NCBI GenBank assembly: GCA_021793405.1
Contig: JAJYSV010000005.1
Coordinates: 1-64,000 of the forward strand
DNA length: 64,000 nt
Direction: 5' to 3'
Source of the DNA: Acidobacteriota bacterium
GTDB lineage: Bacteria > Acidobacteriota > Terriglobia > Terriglobales > Acidobacteriaceae
The notes beneath the pieces are model-generated. The model was not told where the DNA came from. It saw only the letters and a list, made by a program, of their open reading frames with translations, and searched no databases. Below, piece after piece: positions 43,581-51,996 of this stretch. A program made the position numbers and the translations under genes. Positions within the stretch are counted from its first letter, which is position 1. Every line of letters starts with the position of its first letter.

Positions 43581-44756
43581 ATGCGTCTGCTCGCCCTCAT
43601 TGCCGGTTTGGTTTGTCTGGCGGAAGTGCTGTTGGATGCGTTTCAAACCATTATTTTGCCGCGTCGCGCGAGCGGGCGACTCCGCGTTTCCAGGCTTTTC
43701 ATGACCGCCACATGGATTCCCTGGCGCGCCCTCGCCAGCAGGATGGGGAATAGTCGTCGCCGCGAAAGCTTCCTCAGTTATTTTGGCCCGCTTTCATTGT
43801 TGCTGCTGGTGGTCGTTTGGGCGTCCGGCCTGATCTTGGGTTTTGCGTTGCTCTACCACGCGCTCGGGTCACCTTTTGCGGATTCTCGTTCGCTTGTCAA
43901 ATTGGAAACGGACCTCTACGTTAGCGGGACCACGCTGTTCACGCTGGGTCTTGGCGATGTCGTTCCATTGACGGTGTCGGGACGGTTTCTGGTGGCGCTG
44001 GAGGGTGGAATCGGTCTGGCTTTTGTCGCAGGCGTGATCGGTTATTTACCCGTGCTGTACGGCGCGTTCTCAAGGCGAGAGGTCAGTATCATTCTGTTGG
44101 ACGCGCGGGCCGGCTCGCCGCCAACTGCTTTGGAACTATTGCGCCGCCACGCGGGTCCCGCTGGCGAATTGGCCTTGCAGACCCTGCTGGTGGAATGGGA
44201 ACGCTGGAGCGCGGAGTTGCTGGAAAGCCACATCTCCTACCCGCAACTCTGTTTCTTTCGCTCCCAGCACGACAATCAAAGCTGGCTTACCGCGTTGGTG
44301 GCGATGCTGGATACATGCGCGGTGCTGATCGCCACCGTGGAAGGCGACGCCGCCCGGCAGGCACAACTGACCTTCGTTATGGCCCGGCATGCGGTGCTTG
44401 ATCTGGAGCATATCTTTTCCTCGAAATGGGCTCGTCCCAGCCCGGATCGCCTGCCCGCAGCGAGCGTTCAGGACCTTTGTTCGCAGTTGGCCGATGCCGG
44501 CTTCACGTTGTGCGCGGGAAATGCCTCAATGGAACGATTGCGGGAATTACGCGCCATGTATGAACCCCAGGCCTATCGATTGGGACGGGTGCTGATGCAG
44601 GGATTGCCGCCCTTTTATCCGGAAGCTGGAAAGACAAGCAATTGGACCACGATCGCGGGCCTGCGTTCGCAAACGGAAGCTTCTCTCTTGTCCGGCGACC
44701 AGAGAAAGGGCTTCGCGGTCAGCAATGCAGCTTCCGATGACAGCCATTCCTTTTAG
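43581..44756 (+). CDS. potassium-channel-like membrane protein with TLGLGD filter
   Basis: 391 residues. An N-terminal helix (1-20), a basic loop, TM2 (70-95), a pore loop and TM3 (130-155) form an Ion_trans_2-type two-helix pore with one extra helix. The pore sequence TTLFTLGLGDVVP places TLGLGD (121-126) where potassium channels have TVGYGD. The remaining 230 residues are cytoplasmic, mostly helical, and contain no recognisable RCK or cyclic-nucleotide domain. It could conduct potassium or a less selective cation current. ATG 43581 has TGGAGA about seven bases upstream. Convergent with the next gene (38 bases). Confidence 0.7.
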   Translation: MRLLALIAGLVCLAEVLLDAFQTIILPRRASGRLRVSRLFMTATWIPWRALASRMGNSRRRESFLSYFGPLSLLLLVVVWASGLILGFALLYHALGSPFADSRSLVKLETDLYVSGTTLFTLGLGDVVPLTVSGRFLVALEGGIGLAFVAGVIGYLPVLYGAFSRREVSIILLDARAGSPPTALELLRRHAGPAGELALQTLLVEWERWSAELLESHISYPQLCFFRSQHDNQSWLTALVAMLDTCAVLIATVEGDAARQAQLTFVMARHAVLDLEHIFSSKWARPSPDRLPAASVQDLCSQLADAGFTLCAGNASMERLRELRAMYEPQAYRLGRVLMQGLPPFYPEAGKTSNWTTIAGLRSQTEASLLSGDQRKGFAVSNAASDDSHSF

Positions 44757-44794
44757 CGTTCCCTCAGTCGCCGTAAGCGGCCAGCGGAGTTCCG

Positions 44795-45421
44795 CTAGCC
44801 CAGACACTCCGCCGAGAACATCAACCAGGCCAACGCCGCCAGTTCAATCCACAGGAGAATCAGCAGCCACCAGACCAGCACCGGAGCGGCGAACATGTAG
44901 TGCGTCGTTTGTATTTGCATCGGCTCAGACAAGCTAGCCGCGTAATTGCTGAATGCGCTCTCCGCGCGATTCAGGGCAGGCATTAGAGGCACCTGGACTT
45001 GCCCGGCGGAACTGGCCGCGGAACCTGCTGCTTGATCCAGCGCCACCTTGAGTTCAGCCACGCTGGCGCGAATCTCCAGCAATAATCCCTGGCGATGACT
45101 ATCATGCGCGGCCCATCGCTCCAACCCCTCGGAGTCCGCCTGGATTTGAGTCCGCTGTAAACGGTAGTCCGCTTCATAGCTGGCAGCTGCGGCCGCACCA
45201 TCCTTGCCCGCGCCGGTCGTTCCGAGTACATCCATCGCGGCCCGAGCGGCGGCTACTTTCAGGCGCTGGCTGTGCTGATATCCAGGGTTGAAAGCAACAT
45301 CGTTATGAGAGGCCGCGACGACAGACCGCACCGCTTCTTGCATCATCAGCCACGCGGTGGCCGCAATCGCAAGCAATAGCACCGCCGCGACCGCGCGTCG
45401 AGTTCTTGAGAGTGCCTTCAA
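44795..45421 (-). CDS. two-TM helical membrane protein, unknown function
   Basis: About 209 residues. One membrane helix near the N-terminus (AAVLLLAIAATAWLMM) and one near the C-terminus (VLVWWLLILLWIELAALAWLMF) enclose a helical, Ala/Gln/Arg-rich region of about 130 residues, which would be extracytoplasmic if both ends are inside. The layout is like a four-helix-bundle sensor module without an output domain, but I do not recognise a family. The start is unclear: the frame is open into speY up to ATG 45553, and TTG 45421 is the only conventional start after the speY stop. Same strand as speY, so possibly co-transcribed. Confidence 0.5.
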   Translation of the reverse strand: MKALSRTRRAVAAVLLLAIAATAWLMMQEAVRSVVAASHNDVAFNPGYQHSQRLKVAAARAAMDVLGTTGAGKDGAAAAASYEADYRLQRTQIQADSEGLERWAAHDSHRQGLLLEIRASVAELKVALDQAAGSAASSAGQVQVPLMPALNRAESAFSNYAASLSEPMQIQTTHYMFAAPVLVWWLLILLWIELAALAWLMFSAECLG

Positions 45422-45476
45422 TCGAATGTCCGGGATGAAACGGCGAAGACCGCCGTCCGCCTTTCCATCAGAAATT

Positions 45477-46538
45477 CTACGCCGTGACCGGCTCCAGCAA
45501 ACGGGCCCAGCGCCGTCCTTTTCGTTCCGCGTAGGCGCGCTTGTGATAGGCATACCCGGCGATCAGCGGCAGCGCCAGCGTCGCTTCGCTGTAGACCATC
45601 TGCTCGTAGGTTGTGTCGACCTTACCCCAGGAGCTGGCTTCCTTCAATGTGCTGGAAGACAGCGCGCCGTCCCGCACATCGGCCACCGTGATCTGCACCG
45701 CGTATTTGTGCATCGGCGCGTCCGCGCCTAACACGTCCGCCGCTACGACAATATCCTGCGCAAAGTTCTTCGGCACGCCGCCGCCGATCATCAGCAGACC
45801 GGTGGTTGGATTCGCAATTTTCAATTGCGTCAGTTCGTAAAAATCCTTGACGGAATCGATGGAGACCTTCGGCTTGTCCTGCCGTGCGTGCTGATGCGCG
45901 ACCAGACCAAAGCCCGCCGAGCAATCGCTGAATGCCGGACAAAAGATGGGCACATCTTTCTCGTACGCGGCCAGCACAATCGAGTCCACGCCCCCTTTGG
46001 CCGGCGTTTTTCCTTCCTGCTGCAAATGTGCACCCATGGCGCGAATAAATTCACGCGAACTATGCGGTCGCGTCGGCAGAGAATCGGCGACTTTCTGCGT
46101 GGTTTCATCGCAGATGCGCAGCTCCTCCTCGTCGATGAAGGTGTCGTAGATGCGGTCAATCATCAACTCGCGCAGCACGCCGTCCTGCATCCCGGATTTG
46201 AACTCGTCCCCGGCAATGTAATGCCGAAAACCCAGCCCTTCAAAGAAATCCTGATCGACAATATTGGCGCCTGTTGAGACGATCGCATCCACCATATTGT
46301 TGCGCACCAGATCGACAAAAATCTGCTTCAGACCTGCGCTGATCAGCGATCCCGCCAGGCACAGAATGACGCCGCATTCCCGGTCGCGCAGCATCCGCTC
46401 GTAAATCTCCGCCGCGCGCGCCAAGTCGCGGGAAGAATAGGCCATGGAATGCATGGCGTCTACCAGAGCGCGCACGTCATGCTGCTTGATATCGATATGT
46501 TCAATGGGTTGGCTGAGAAGTGTTTTCTTGTCCGGCAT
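45477..46538 (-). CDS. deoxyhypusine-synthase-like protein (possible homospermidine synthase)
   Basis: 353 residues of the deoxyhypusine synthase fold: LAGSLISAGLKQIFVDLVRN, VSTGANIVDQDFFE, PAFSDCSAGFG, MIGGGVPKNF, and the lysine segment EASSWGKVD with Lys306, the residue that forms the enzyme-imine intermediate in true DHS. In eukaryotes and archaea the enzyme modifies eIF5A; bacteria lack that target, and some bacterial homologues make homospermidine from spermidine or putrescine. Which reaction applies here is not shown. ATG 46538 gives MPDKKTLLSQPIEHI; an extension to 46601 is unlikely. No other polyamine gene is adjacent. Confidence 0.85.
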   Translation of the reverse strand: MPDKKTLLSQPIEHIDIKQHDVRALVDAMHSMAYSSRDLARAAEIYERMLRDRECGVILCLAGSLISAGLKQIFVDLVRNNMVDAIVSTGANIVDQDFFEGLGFRHYIAGDEFKSGMQDGVLRELMIDRIYDTFIDEEELRICDETTQKVADSLPTRPHSSREFIRAMGAHLQQEGKTPAKGGVDSIVLAAYEKDVPIFCPAFSDCSAGFGLVAHQHARQDKPKVSIDSVKDFYELTQLKIANPTTGLLMIGGGVPKNFAQDIVVAADVLGADAPMHKYAVQITVADVRDGALSSSTLKEASSWGKVDTTYEQMVYSEATLALPLIAGYAYHKRAYAERKGRRWARLLEPVTA

Positions 46539-46656
46539 ACTGTTCAGGATAGCAAATTCGCGGCTACGGCTTCTGCCGCGGCTATGTGAATATCTCGCCA
46601 CGCGGCCGTCTTCATCGCGGAGACATTTGCCCTATTTTCGCGGTGAATGGCGTTCG

Positions 46657-48165
46657 TTATCGCTGCGAGCGCGGCTTGCGCGCTCGTATCTTGAAGCGGA
46701 TCGGCGAGCCTTCAAAGCCGAATGCTTCACGAATCTTGTTTTCCAGAAACCGCTCGTAAGAAAAATGCAGCTTTACATCGCGGTCCGTGAACAGCACGAA
46801 CGTCGGCGGCGCAACCCCGGCCTGCGTCATATATAGGATGCGCATTCTTCTCGACATCGGCACGGGTGCGCGCTCAAAATCCACCCGCTCCAGGAATCGA
46901 TTCATCTGGCCAGTTCCCACGCGCTTCTGCCGTTCCGCGGCCACTCGAACCACTGTGGCGAATACTTGTTCGATGTTCTGGCCTTCCGCGGCAGAGACAA
47001 AAATCACCGGAACATAGCCCAAAAATTTCAGCGAGTGCCGCAATTGTTCTTCGAAAACTTTGCGGTCAGCCGGCGGCTTTCCGTCTGTCCGCTTCGTGGT
47101 CACCAGATCCCACTTGTTCACCACGATGACCATCGACCGGCCACTTTCATGCGCGTAGCCGCCAATGGTTGCGTCCGCCGCCAGTACGCCGGCCGTGGCA
47201 TCGATCACCAGCAGTGACACATCCGCAGCTTCCAGATGCTTGCGCGCCATCAAGACCGAAAGCTTCTCCGCCATCTCATGCGTCTTGCCCTTGCGTCGAA
47301 TTCCCGCAGTATCGATGAAGCGAAACTTCTGTCCCTCGCGTTCCACCAGTTCATCCACGGCATCGCGCGTTGTCCCGGCGATGGGAGAAACGATGGCCCG
47401 CGCCGTGCCCGTCAATGCATTCAACAATGTGCTTTTGCCCACGTTGGGTCTGCCGATGATTGCCACATTCACTTCGTCGGGAGCCTTGGCGGGGATGGAT
47501 GGAATCTCTTCGTCACCCTCCTGCAAATTTTCATCGGTCTCTTCTGTTCCTGTCGCGACGGCTTTCTCGTCCTCGGCATCTTCTTCGGAAAATTCGCTCG
47601 GCGGCAGCACCGCGAACATGGCATCCAGCAAATCTCCAATCCCCGTGCCGTGTTCTGCGGAAACAGGCACCATCTCCTTGAAGCCCAGACGTCGATAATT
47701 TTCCGCCTGGGCCAGCAGCGACTCGACATCCATTTTGTTCACGGCCAGAATAAGCGGTTTTCCCAGGCGCAGCAGCAGTCGCGCTAGCTCCATGTCGGGG
47801 GCGGCCAGTTCCGTGCGCCCGTCGACCACCATCACCACAGCGGCGGCTTCATCGAACGCAACCCTTGCCTGCCGAAAAATTTCCGCCGGAATAAATTCCT
47901 GGTCCGAAGGCAGAACGCCCCCCGTATCGACCAGCCGCGCATGTCGCCCCGTCCATTCCACCACGCCGTAGATGCGGTCCCGCGTAATTCCCGGTTCGTC
48001 GCCGACAATGGAACGGCGAGAACGCGTAAGACGATTGAACAGCGTCGACTTGCCCACATTCGGGCGGCCAACAATTGCAACCAGCGGCCAGCGTGCGTCC
48101 GCGGAGGGATTCCGGCGTCGGCGATTGCGCGATCCGGATTGGGTGCCTTTTTTTATGGGAGTCAT
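46657..48165 (-). CDS. der: ribosome-assembly GTPase Der (EngA)
   Basis: Tandem-GTPase needed for 50S subunit maturation. G domain 1 opens with VAIVGRPNVGKSTLFNRL near residue 28, G domain 2 with VAIIGRPNVGKSTLLNAL near residue 240; both have DTGG/DTAG switch and NKxD motifs (VNKMD, VNKWD). A C-terminal KH-like domain follows (YMTQAGVAPPTFVLFTD). An acidic linker of about 45 residues between the G domains is longer than usual. ATG 48165 is chosen; the frame is open to 48390 across the divergent helicase gene. A basic N-terminus (KKGTQSGSRNRRRR) precedes G1. Confidence 0.95.
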   Translation of the reverse strand: MTPIKKGTQSGSRNRRRRNPSADARWPLVAIVGRPNVGKSTLFNRLTRSRRSIVGDEPGITRDRIYGVVEWTGRHARLVDTGGVLPSDQEFIPAEIFRQARVAFDEAAAVVMVVDGRTELAAPDMELARLLLRLGKPLILAVNKMDVESLLAQAENYRRLGFKEMVPVSAEHGTGIGDLLDAMFAVLPPSEFSEEDAEDEKAVATGTEETDENLQEGDEEIPSIPAKAPDEVNVAIIGRPNVGKSTLLNALTGTARAIVSPIAGTTRDAVDELVEREGQKFRFIDTAGIRRKGKTHEMAEKLSVLMARKHLEAADVSLLVIDATAGVLAADATIGGYAHESGRSMVIVVNKWDLVTTKRTDGKPPADRKVFEEQLRHSLKFLGYVPVIFVSAAEGQNIEQVFATVVRVAAERQKRVGTGQMNRFLERVDFERAPVPMSRRMRILYMTQAGVAPPTFVLFTDRDVKLHFSYERFLENKIREAFGFEGSPIRFKIRARKPRSQR

Positions 48166-48236
48166 AGGATGGGAACGGCGCTGCTCCAGAACCTGGGAAA
48201 ACCGCGCTGCTTCTCTATTATAGGAACAAGCAGTAT

Positions 48237-50243
48237 TTGGAGTGCTTCTCACCCTTGCCCCTACCATCCGCCACGGAACCCTCGACCGCTCGCAAGCTGC
48301 CCCGGCTGGAAGAGTTTTTCTCGCCCGGCGGTATCCTGTCGAGCTCTGGATTGCCCTACGAATACCGGCCCGGCCAGTTGGAAATGGCACGTGCCATGGA
48401 ACGCGCCTTCACGGAGAAGCGTCACCTCATCGTTGAGGCTGGTACGGGCACAGGTAAAACACTCGCCTATTTGTTACCGGCCTTGCGACTGGGCCAGCGC
48501 GTCATCATCTCCACCGGAACGCGCAATCTGCAGGAGCAGATTTTCTTCAAGGACATCCCATTTCTTGAGTCCCTGCTCGGCCCGCTGAACGTCAGCTACA
48601 TGAAGGGCCGGGGAAATTATCTTTGCCGCCACAAGCTCTATGCACTGCGCGATCAGCCTATCCTGACCGGCATCGAGATGGTCGATCAATTCAACATCAT
48701 TCGCGATTGGGAAAAAACGACCGAACATGGCGACCGCGCCGAACTGACGACGATTCCCGAGAACAGCCCGCTGTGGGGCCGCCTCGACGCGCGCGGCGAA
48801 GCTTGCCTAGGTTCCTCCTGCCCAAACTACGAGCCCTGCTTCATTACCCAGATGCGTCGGCGAGCGCTCGAAAGCGACATCGTCATCGTGAACCATCACC
48901 TTTTCTTCGCGGACATGGCCATTCGCAGGCAAGCCCAGAATGCGCCCGATGCCGGCGTACTTCCCGAAGCAGCAGCCGTCGTCTTTGATGAAGCGCACGA
49001 GCTGGAAGAGATTGCGTCGAGCTACTTCGGTGTGAATATCAGCAATCTACGATTTGAAGAATTGGCCCGCGACGTGGAGATTCTGCTGCGCGCCAAGAAA
49101 TCCTTGTCCGCGTCGCTCACCGCCGCTGCCGAACTGGTCCGCGAGCGTGGCCGCATGTTCTTCGCAGCGCTGCCGGAGCCGAAAGGCGCGGAAGGCCGTA
49201 TGCCCTTCACGGACCGGGAGGAATTCCTGGAGCAATCGGGTGATGTGTATCTCGGTCTGGTCAATGCACTCGAACGGCTTAGCGGCGAACTCGAACGCCT
49301 GCGCGGCGTGGAAGAGGCAAGCGGCCTGAAAAAACGCACCGCCGATCTCGCAAGTCAGCTCACTTTCCTGCTGGAATCGAACGATCGTGGATTCGTCTTC
49401 TGGATTGAGCGGCGCAGCTCCACCGGCATGCGACAGGCTGGCAGCAACACCTGGCTTCAGGCCACGCCAATCGAGGTTGCTTCCTTGCTCGCGAATGATC
49501 TGTTTGAATCCATTCCATCCGTGGTGCTCACTTCGGCGACGCTGACGGTGCAGGGCAACTTCGACCACATCCAACGCCGCCTTGGACTCACCAGGGCCCG
49601 GCAGCTCGTCGTCCCGTCGCATTTTCGCTATGGGGAGCAAGCGCTTCTCTACTTGCCGCCCGACATGCCCGATCCTCGCGATGCTGGTTTTACCCTCGCT
49701 GCGGTGAATAAAATTTGCGAGATTCTTGAAATCACCCATGGCCGCGCCTTCTGCCTGTTTACCAGCTACAGCCAGATGCGGCAGGTGCATGAGCAATTGA
49801 TCGCGCGCATTGGATTTCCGTTGCTGTTGCAGGGTACTGCGCCTCGCAACGCGCTGCTGGAAGAGTTTCGCATCACCCCAAATGCCGTATTGCTGGGGAC
49901 CTCTTCTTTCTGGCAAGGCGTGGATGTCCAGGGCGAGCAACTCAGCTGCGTCATCATCGACAAGCTTCCATTCGCCGTCCCCAGCGATCCCGTGGTCGCC
50001 GCGCGCATGAAGGCCATCGAAGCCGATGGCGGTAACGCATTCGCCGAATATCAAATCCCCTCCGCTGTGATCGCGCTGAAACAGGGCTTTGGCCGCCTGA
50101 TTCGGTCCTTGAACGACCGCGGCGTGCTGGTGCTGTTGGACCCGCGCCTCCAACGCCAGCGTTACGGCCATGTATTTATGGAGAGCCTGCCGCCGTACCG
50201 TGTCACCCAACAGCTTGCGGACGTGGAAGCATTCTTCGAATAA
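48237..50243 (+). CDS. DinG/YoaA-type Fe-S ATP-dependent DNA helicase
   Basis: 668-residue superfamily 2 helicase of the XPD group. Walker A IVEAGTGTGKT near residue 66, DEAH in VVFDEAHELEE near 250, four cysteines of the Fe-S domain (CRHKL and CLGSSCPNYEPC), and the C-terminal helicase motifs FCLFTSYSQM, GTSSFWQGVDV and QGFGRLIRS. It unwinds DNA 5' to 3' and helps in repair or R-loop/replication conflicts. Start TTG 48237 follows AGGAA by about nine bases; TTG 48255 is an alternative. Divergent from der over 71 bases. Confidence 0.92.
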   Translation: MECFSPLPLPSATEPSTARKLPRLEEFFSPGGILSSSGLPYEYRPGQLEMARAMERAFTEKRHLIVEAGTGTGKTLAYLLPALRLGQRVIISTGTRNLQEQIFFKDIPFLESLLGPLNVSYMKGRGNYLCRHKLYALRDQPILTGIEMVDQFNIIRDWEKTTEHGDRAELTTIPENSPLWGRLDARGEACLGSSCPNYEPCFITQMRRRALESDIVIVNHHLFFADMAIRRQAQNAPDAGVLPEAAAVVFDEAHELEEIASSYFGVNISNLRFEELARDVEILLRAKKSLSASLTAAAELVRERGRMFFAALPEPKGAEGRMPFTDREEFLEQSGDVYLGLVNALERLSGELERLRGVEEASGLKKRTADLASQLTFLLESNDRGFVFWIERRSSTGMRQAGSNTWLQATPIEVASLLANDLFESIPSVVLTSATLTVQGNFDHIQRRLGLTRARQLVVPSHFRYGEQALLYLPPDMPDPRDAGFTLAAVNKICEILEITHGRAFCLFTSYSQMRQVHEQLIARIGFPLLLQGTAPRNALLEEFRITPNAVLLGTSSFWQGVDVQGEQLSCVIIDKLPFAVPSDPVVAARMKAIEADGGNAFAEYQIPSAVIALKQGFGRLIRSLNDRGVLVLLDPRLQRQRYGHVFMESLPPYRVTQQLADVEAFFE

Positions 50244-50402
50244 TCGCCGGGTGCCCCATGCGCGCGAAGCTCACATGGGATGCTGCTCACTCATCGTGAA
50301 ACGCCGTCTGGCATCCGCTGATTCCTCCCATTCTTCCAGCCGGATTCTGCTGCTACCATGGGGAAAGAGCGGGTGCGTGGGAGGCATCCGCGCGTCACGC
50401 CC

Positions 50403-50651
50403 ATGTCCCGTAACCTCTACATACTCTCGGCTGCGCTGATTATTTTCGCGCTCGCTTCCTTCGGCATGTCCTGGACCCATGGTTCCAACGAGCCGGGTCT
50501 TCCAGGTGAGGCGCAAATGTGGCGCATGATGGCGCTCGCCCTGTTTTTGCTCGGCGCGCTTTCTTGCTTGTTCGGTACCCTTACAAATTTGTTTGAGCAA
50601 GCCAGCCGCCGCCACGAAGAACGCGAACGCCGTCAGAACAAGCGGCTCTAA
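50403..50651 (+). CDS. small two-TM membrane protein, unknown
   Basis: 82 residues: TM1 YILSAALIIFALASFGMSW, a short polar loop, TM2 MMALALFLLGALSCLFGTLTNLF, and a charged Arg/Glu-rich tail. No family recognised. ATG 50403 is preferred because the upstream in-frame ATG 50358 adds a basic segment without hydrophobic character. It lies between the helicase and the queuosine cluster on the same strand. Confidence 0.6.
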   Translation: MSRNLYILSAALIIFALASFGMSWTHGSNEPGLPGEAQMWRMMALALFLLGALSCLFGTLTNLFEQASRRHEERERRQNKRL

Positions 50652-50711
50652 GATCAATCAGGCCCCCTCTGTCGATCAGCGATAGTGGGGCAAACGTCTG
50701 ACATCCTTCTC

Positions 50712-50742
50712 AGCACGTCTTTATGCCGGATTCAGACGTGCT
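50712..50742 (+). promoter_or_regulatory. 9-bp perfect inverted repeat upstream of queD
   Basis: AGCACGTCT (50712-50720) and its exact complement AGACGTGCT (50734-50742) are separated by 13 bases, 51 bases before the queD start. TACAAT follows at 50746-50751. It may be an operator or an RNA hairpin. It does not match preQ1 riboswitch consensus features and has no T-run. Function unknown. Confidence 0.45.
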
Positions 50743-50792
50743 CGATACAATGGAAGAGGCCGGGAAATTCCCTGCGCCGCTTGAGGAAAAGC

Positions 50793-51170
50793 ATGTACGA
50801 AGTTACCGTTGAAGCGGGATTCTCCGCAGGCCATTATTTGCGCAATTACCGTGGCAAGTGCGAAAACCCGCACGGCCACAATTACAAAGTCCGCATCACC
50901 CTGCGTGGACGCGAACTGGATGCTGCCGGCCTGCTGCTGGATTTCAAGCAGTTGAAGCACGTGATGCGGCCTGTGATCGAGCGGCTCGATCACCAGATGA
51001 TCAATGACATTGCGCCGTTTACGGAACTGAATCCTTCGGCGGAAAACCTGGCCCACTATTTTTTCGACGAAACCAATGTGCAGCTGCGCGAAATGACCGA
51101 GGGTCGCGTCACCGTCAAGGACTGCACCATCTACGAAACCGACACCACCACCGCAAGGTATTACGAGTGA
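50793..51170 (+). CDS. queD: 6-carboxy-5,6,7,8-tetrahydropterin synthase
   Basis: Converts dihydroneopterin triphosphate to 6-carboxytetrahydropterin, the second step of queuosine precursor synthesis. 125 residues of the PTPS fold: zinc ligands His14, His27 and His29 in FSAGHYL and NPHGHNY, active-site Cys23 in GKCENPHGHNY, LDFKQLK, LDHQMIND, and NPSAENLAHYF with the conserved Glu. ATG 50793 has GAGGAAAA just upstream; an in-frame extension to 50685 is not part of the family. Four bases separate it from queE. Confidence 0.95.
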   Translation: MYEVTVEAGFSAGHYLRNYRGKCENPHGHNYKVRITLRGRELDAAGLLLDFKQLKHVMRPVIERLDHQMINDIAPFTELNPSAENLAHYFFDETNVQLREMTEGRVTVKDCTIYETDTTTARYYE

Positions 51171-51174
51171 CCCC

Positions 51175-51855
51175 GTGGTCCTGATCGAACTCTATGTATC
51201 CGTTCAAGGGGAGTCGAGTTTTGCCGGCCTGCCGTGCATCTTTGTGCGCCTCGCCGGCTGCAATCTTCGCTGCTCCTGGTGTGACTCTGAATACACGTTT
51301 CACGGCGGCGAAAAATTCACACTCGATCAGGTGGAGCAGAAGATCGCGGCGCTGGCACCGGTCAAGCTGGTGGAATTTACCGGCGGCGAACCCATGCTGC
51401 AGGAGCGAGAGCTGCTGCCGATGATGGATCGCCTGCTGAACCAGGGCTACACGCTCCTGCTCGAAACCAGCGGCGAGCGGCCCTTGGCCAACGTTCCCAA
51501 GCCGGTTCATAAAATCATGGATGTGAAGTGTCCCGCATCGGGTGAAAGCGCGCGTTTCCATCTTGCCAATCTCGACACGCTGACTCCGCGGGATGAAGTG
51601 AAATTTGTCATCTCCGACCGCGCCGACTATGAATTTACCCGCGACTTTATCCGGCAGTACGATCTGGCAGCACGTTGCGGACATATTCTGCTGTCGCCCG
51701 CATTTACCAAAACGCCTACGCCGGAACGCACGGCAGACAATTGCGTGCTCGATCCGCGCCTTCTGGTGGAATGGATGCTGGCCGATCATCTGCCCGCGCG
51801 CCTCAGTTTGCAGATCCACAAATTTATCTGGGAGCCCCTGAAGAAGGGGGTATAG
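51175..51855 (+). CDS. queE: 7-carboxy-7-deazaguanine synthase (radical SAM)
   Basis: Ring contraction of 6-carboxytetrahydropterin to 7-carboxy-7-deazaguanine. Cys29, Cys33 and Cys36 in AGCNLRCSWCD ligate the 4Fe-4S cluster; EFTGGEPML is the SAM-binding GGE motif; the N-terminal YVSVQGES is typical of QueE. 226 residues. Start GTG 51175, directly after queD. Its stop codon lies in the first arm of a candidate structured RNA. Confidence 0.94.
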   Translation: MVLIELYVSVQGESSFAGLPCIFVRLAGCNLRCSWCDSEYTFHGGEKFTLDQVEQKIAALAPVKLVEFTGGEPMLQERELLPMMDRLLNQGYTLLLETSGERPLANVPKPVHKIMDVKCPASGESARFHLANLDTLTPRDEVKFVISDRADYEFTRDFIRQYDLAARCGHILLSPAFTKTPTPERTADNCVLDPRLLVEWMLADHLPARLSLQIHKFIWEPLKKGV

Positions 51856-51937
51856 AGGGTTTCTCCTACTACCTTTATGAAGTGGTGGTAGTTTTACGGT
51901 GTAGCCGTTCTTCGATGGGACGGCTGCGCGACCCTCT
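51854..51937 (+). ncRNA. candidate three-way-junction RNA or attenuator after queE
   Basis: Three complementary pairs nest as a three-way junction: AGAGGGT (51854-51860) with ACCCTCT (51931-51937); CTACTACC (51866-51873) with GGTGGTAG (51884-51891, one G-U pair); AGCCGT (51903-51908) with ACGGCT (51920-51925). The middle hairpin is followed by TTTT at 51892-51895, so it could act as an intrinsic terminator that the outer helix competes with or tolerates. Seen by eye only; no energy calculation or alignment was made. Confidence 0.35.
51866..51895 (+). terminator. possible rho-independent terminator or attenuator between queE and the DUF2007 gene
   Basis: Eight-pair stem (51866-51873 with 51884-51891) with one G-U pair, ten-base loop, then TTTT. 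Moderate strength by eye. If active it would lower readthrough from queDE into the DUF2007 gene and queC. Confidence 0.45.
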
Positions 51938-51996
51938 TCTCTCCATCCGTACCTTTTGGGAGAAAGGCTTGAGTCGCGGGAAGGGACCCAATCGCA

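Noticed and set aside
50652-50792. preQ1 riboswitch before queD
   Set aside because: No preQ1-I or preQ1-II sequence features (such as an A-rich 3' tail running into the ribosome site) are seen; only an inverted repeat.
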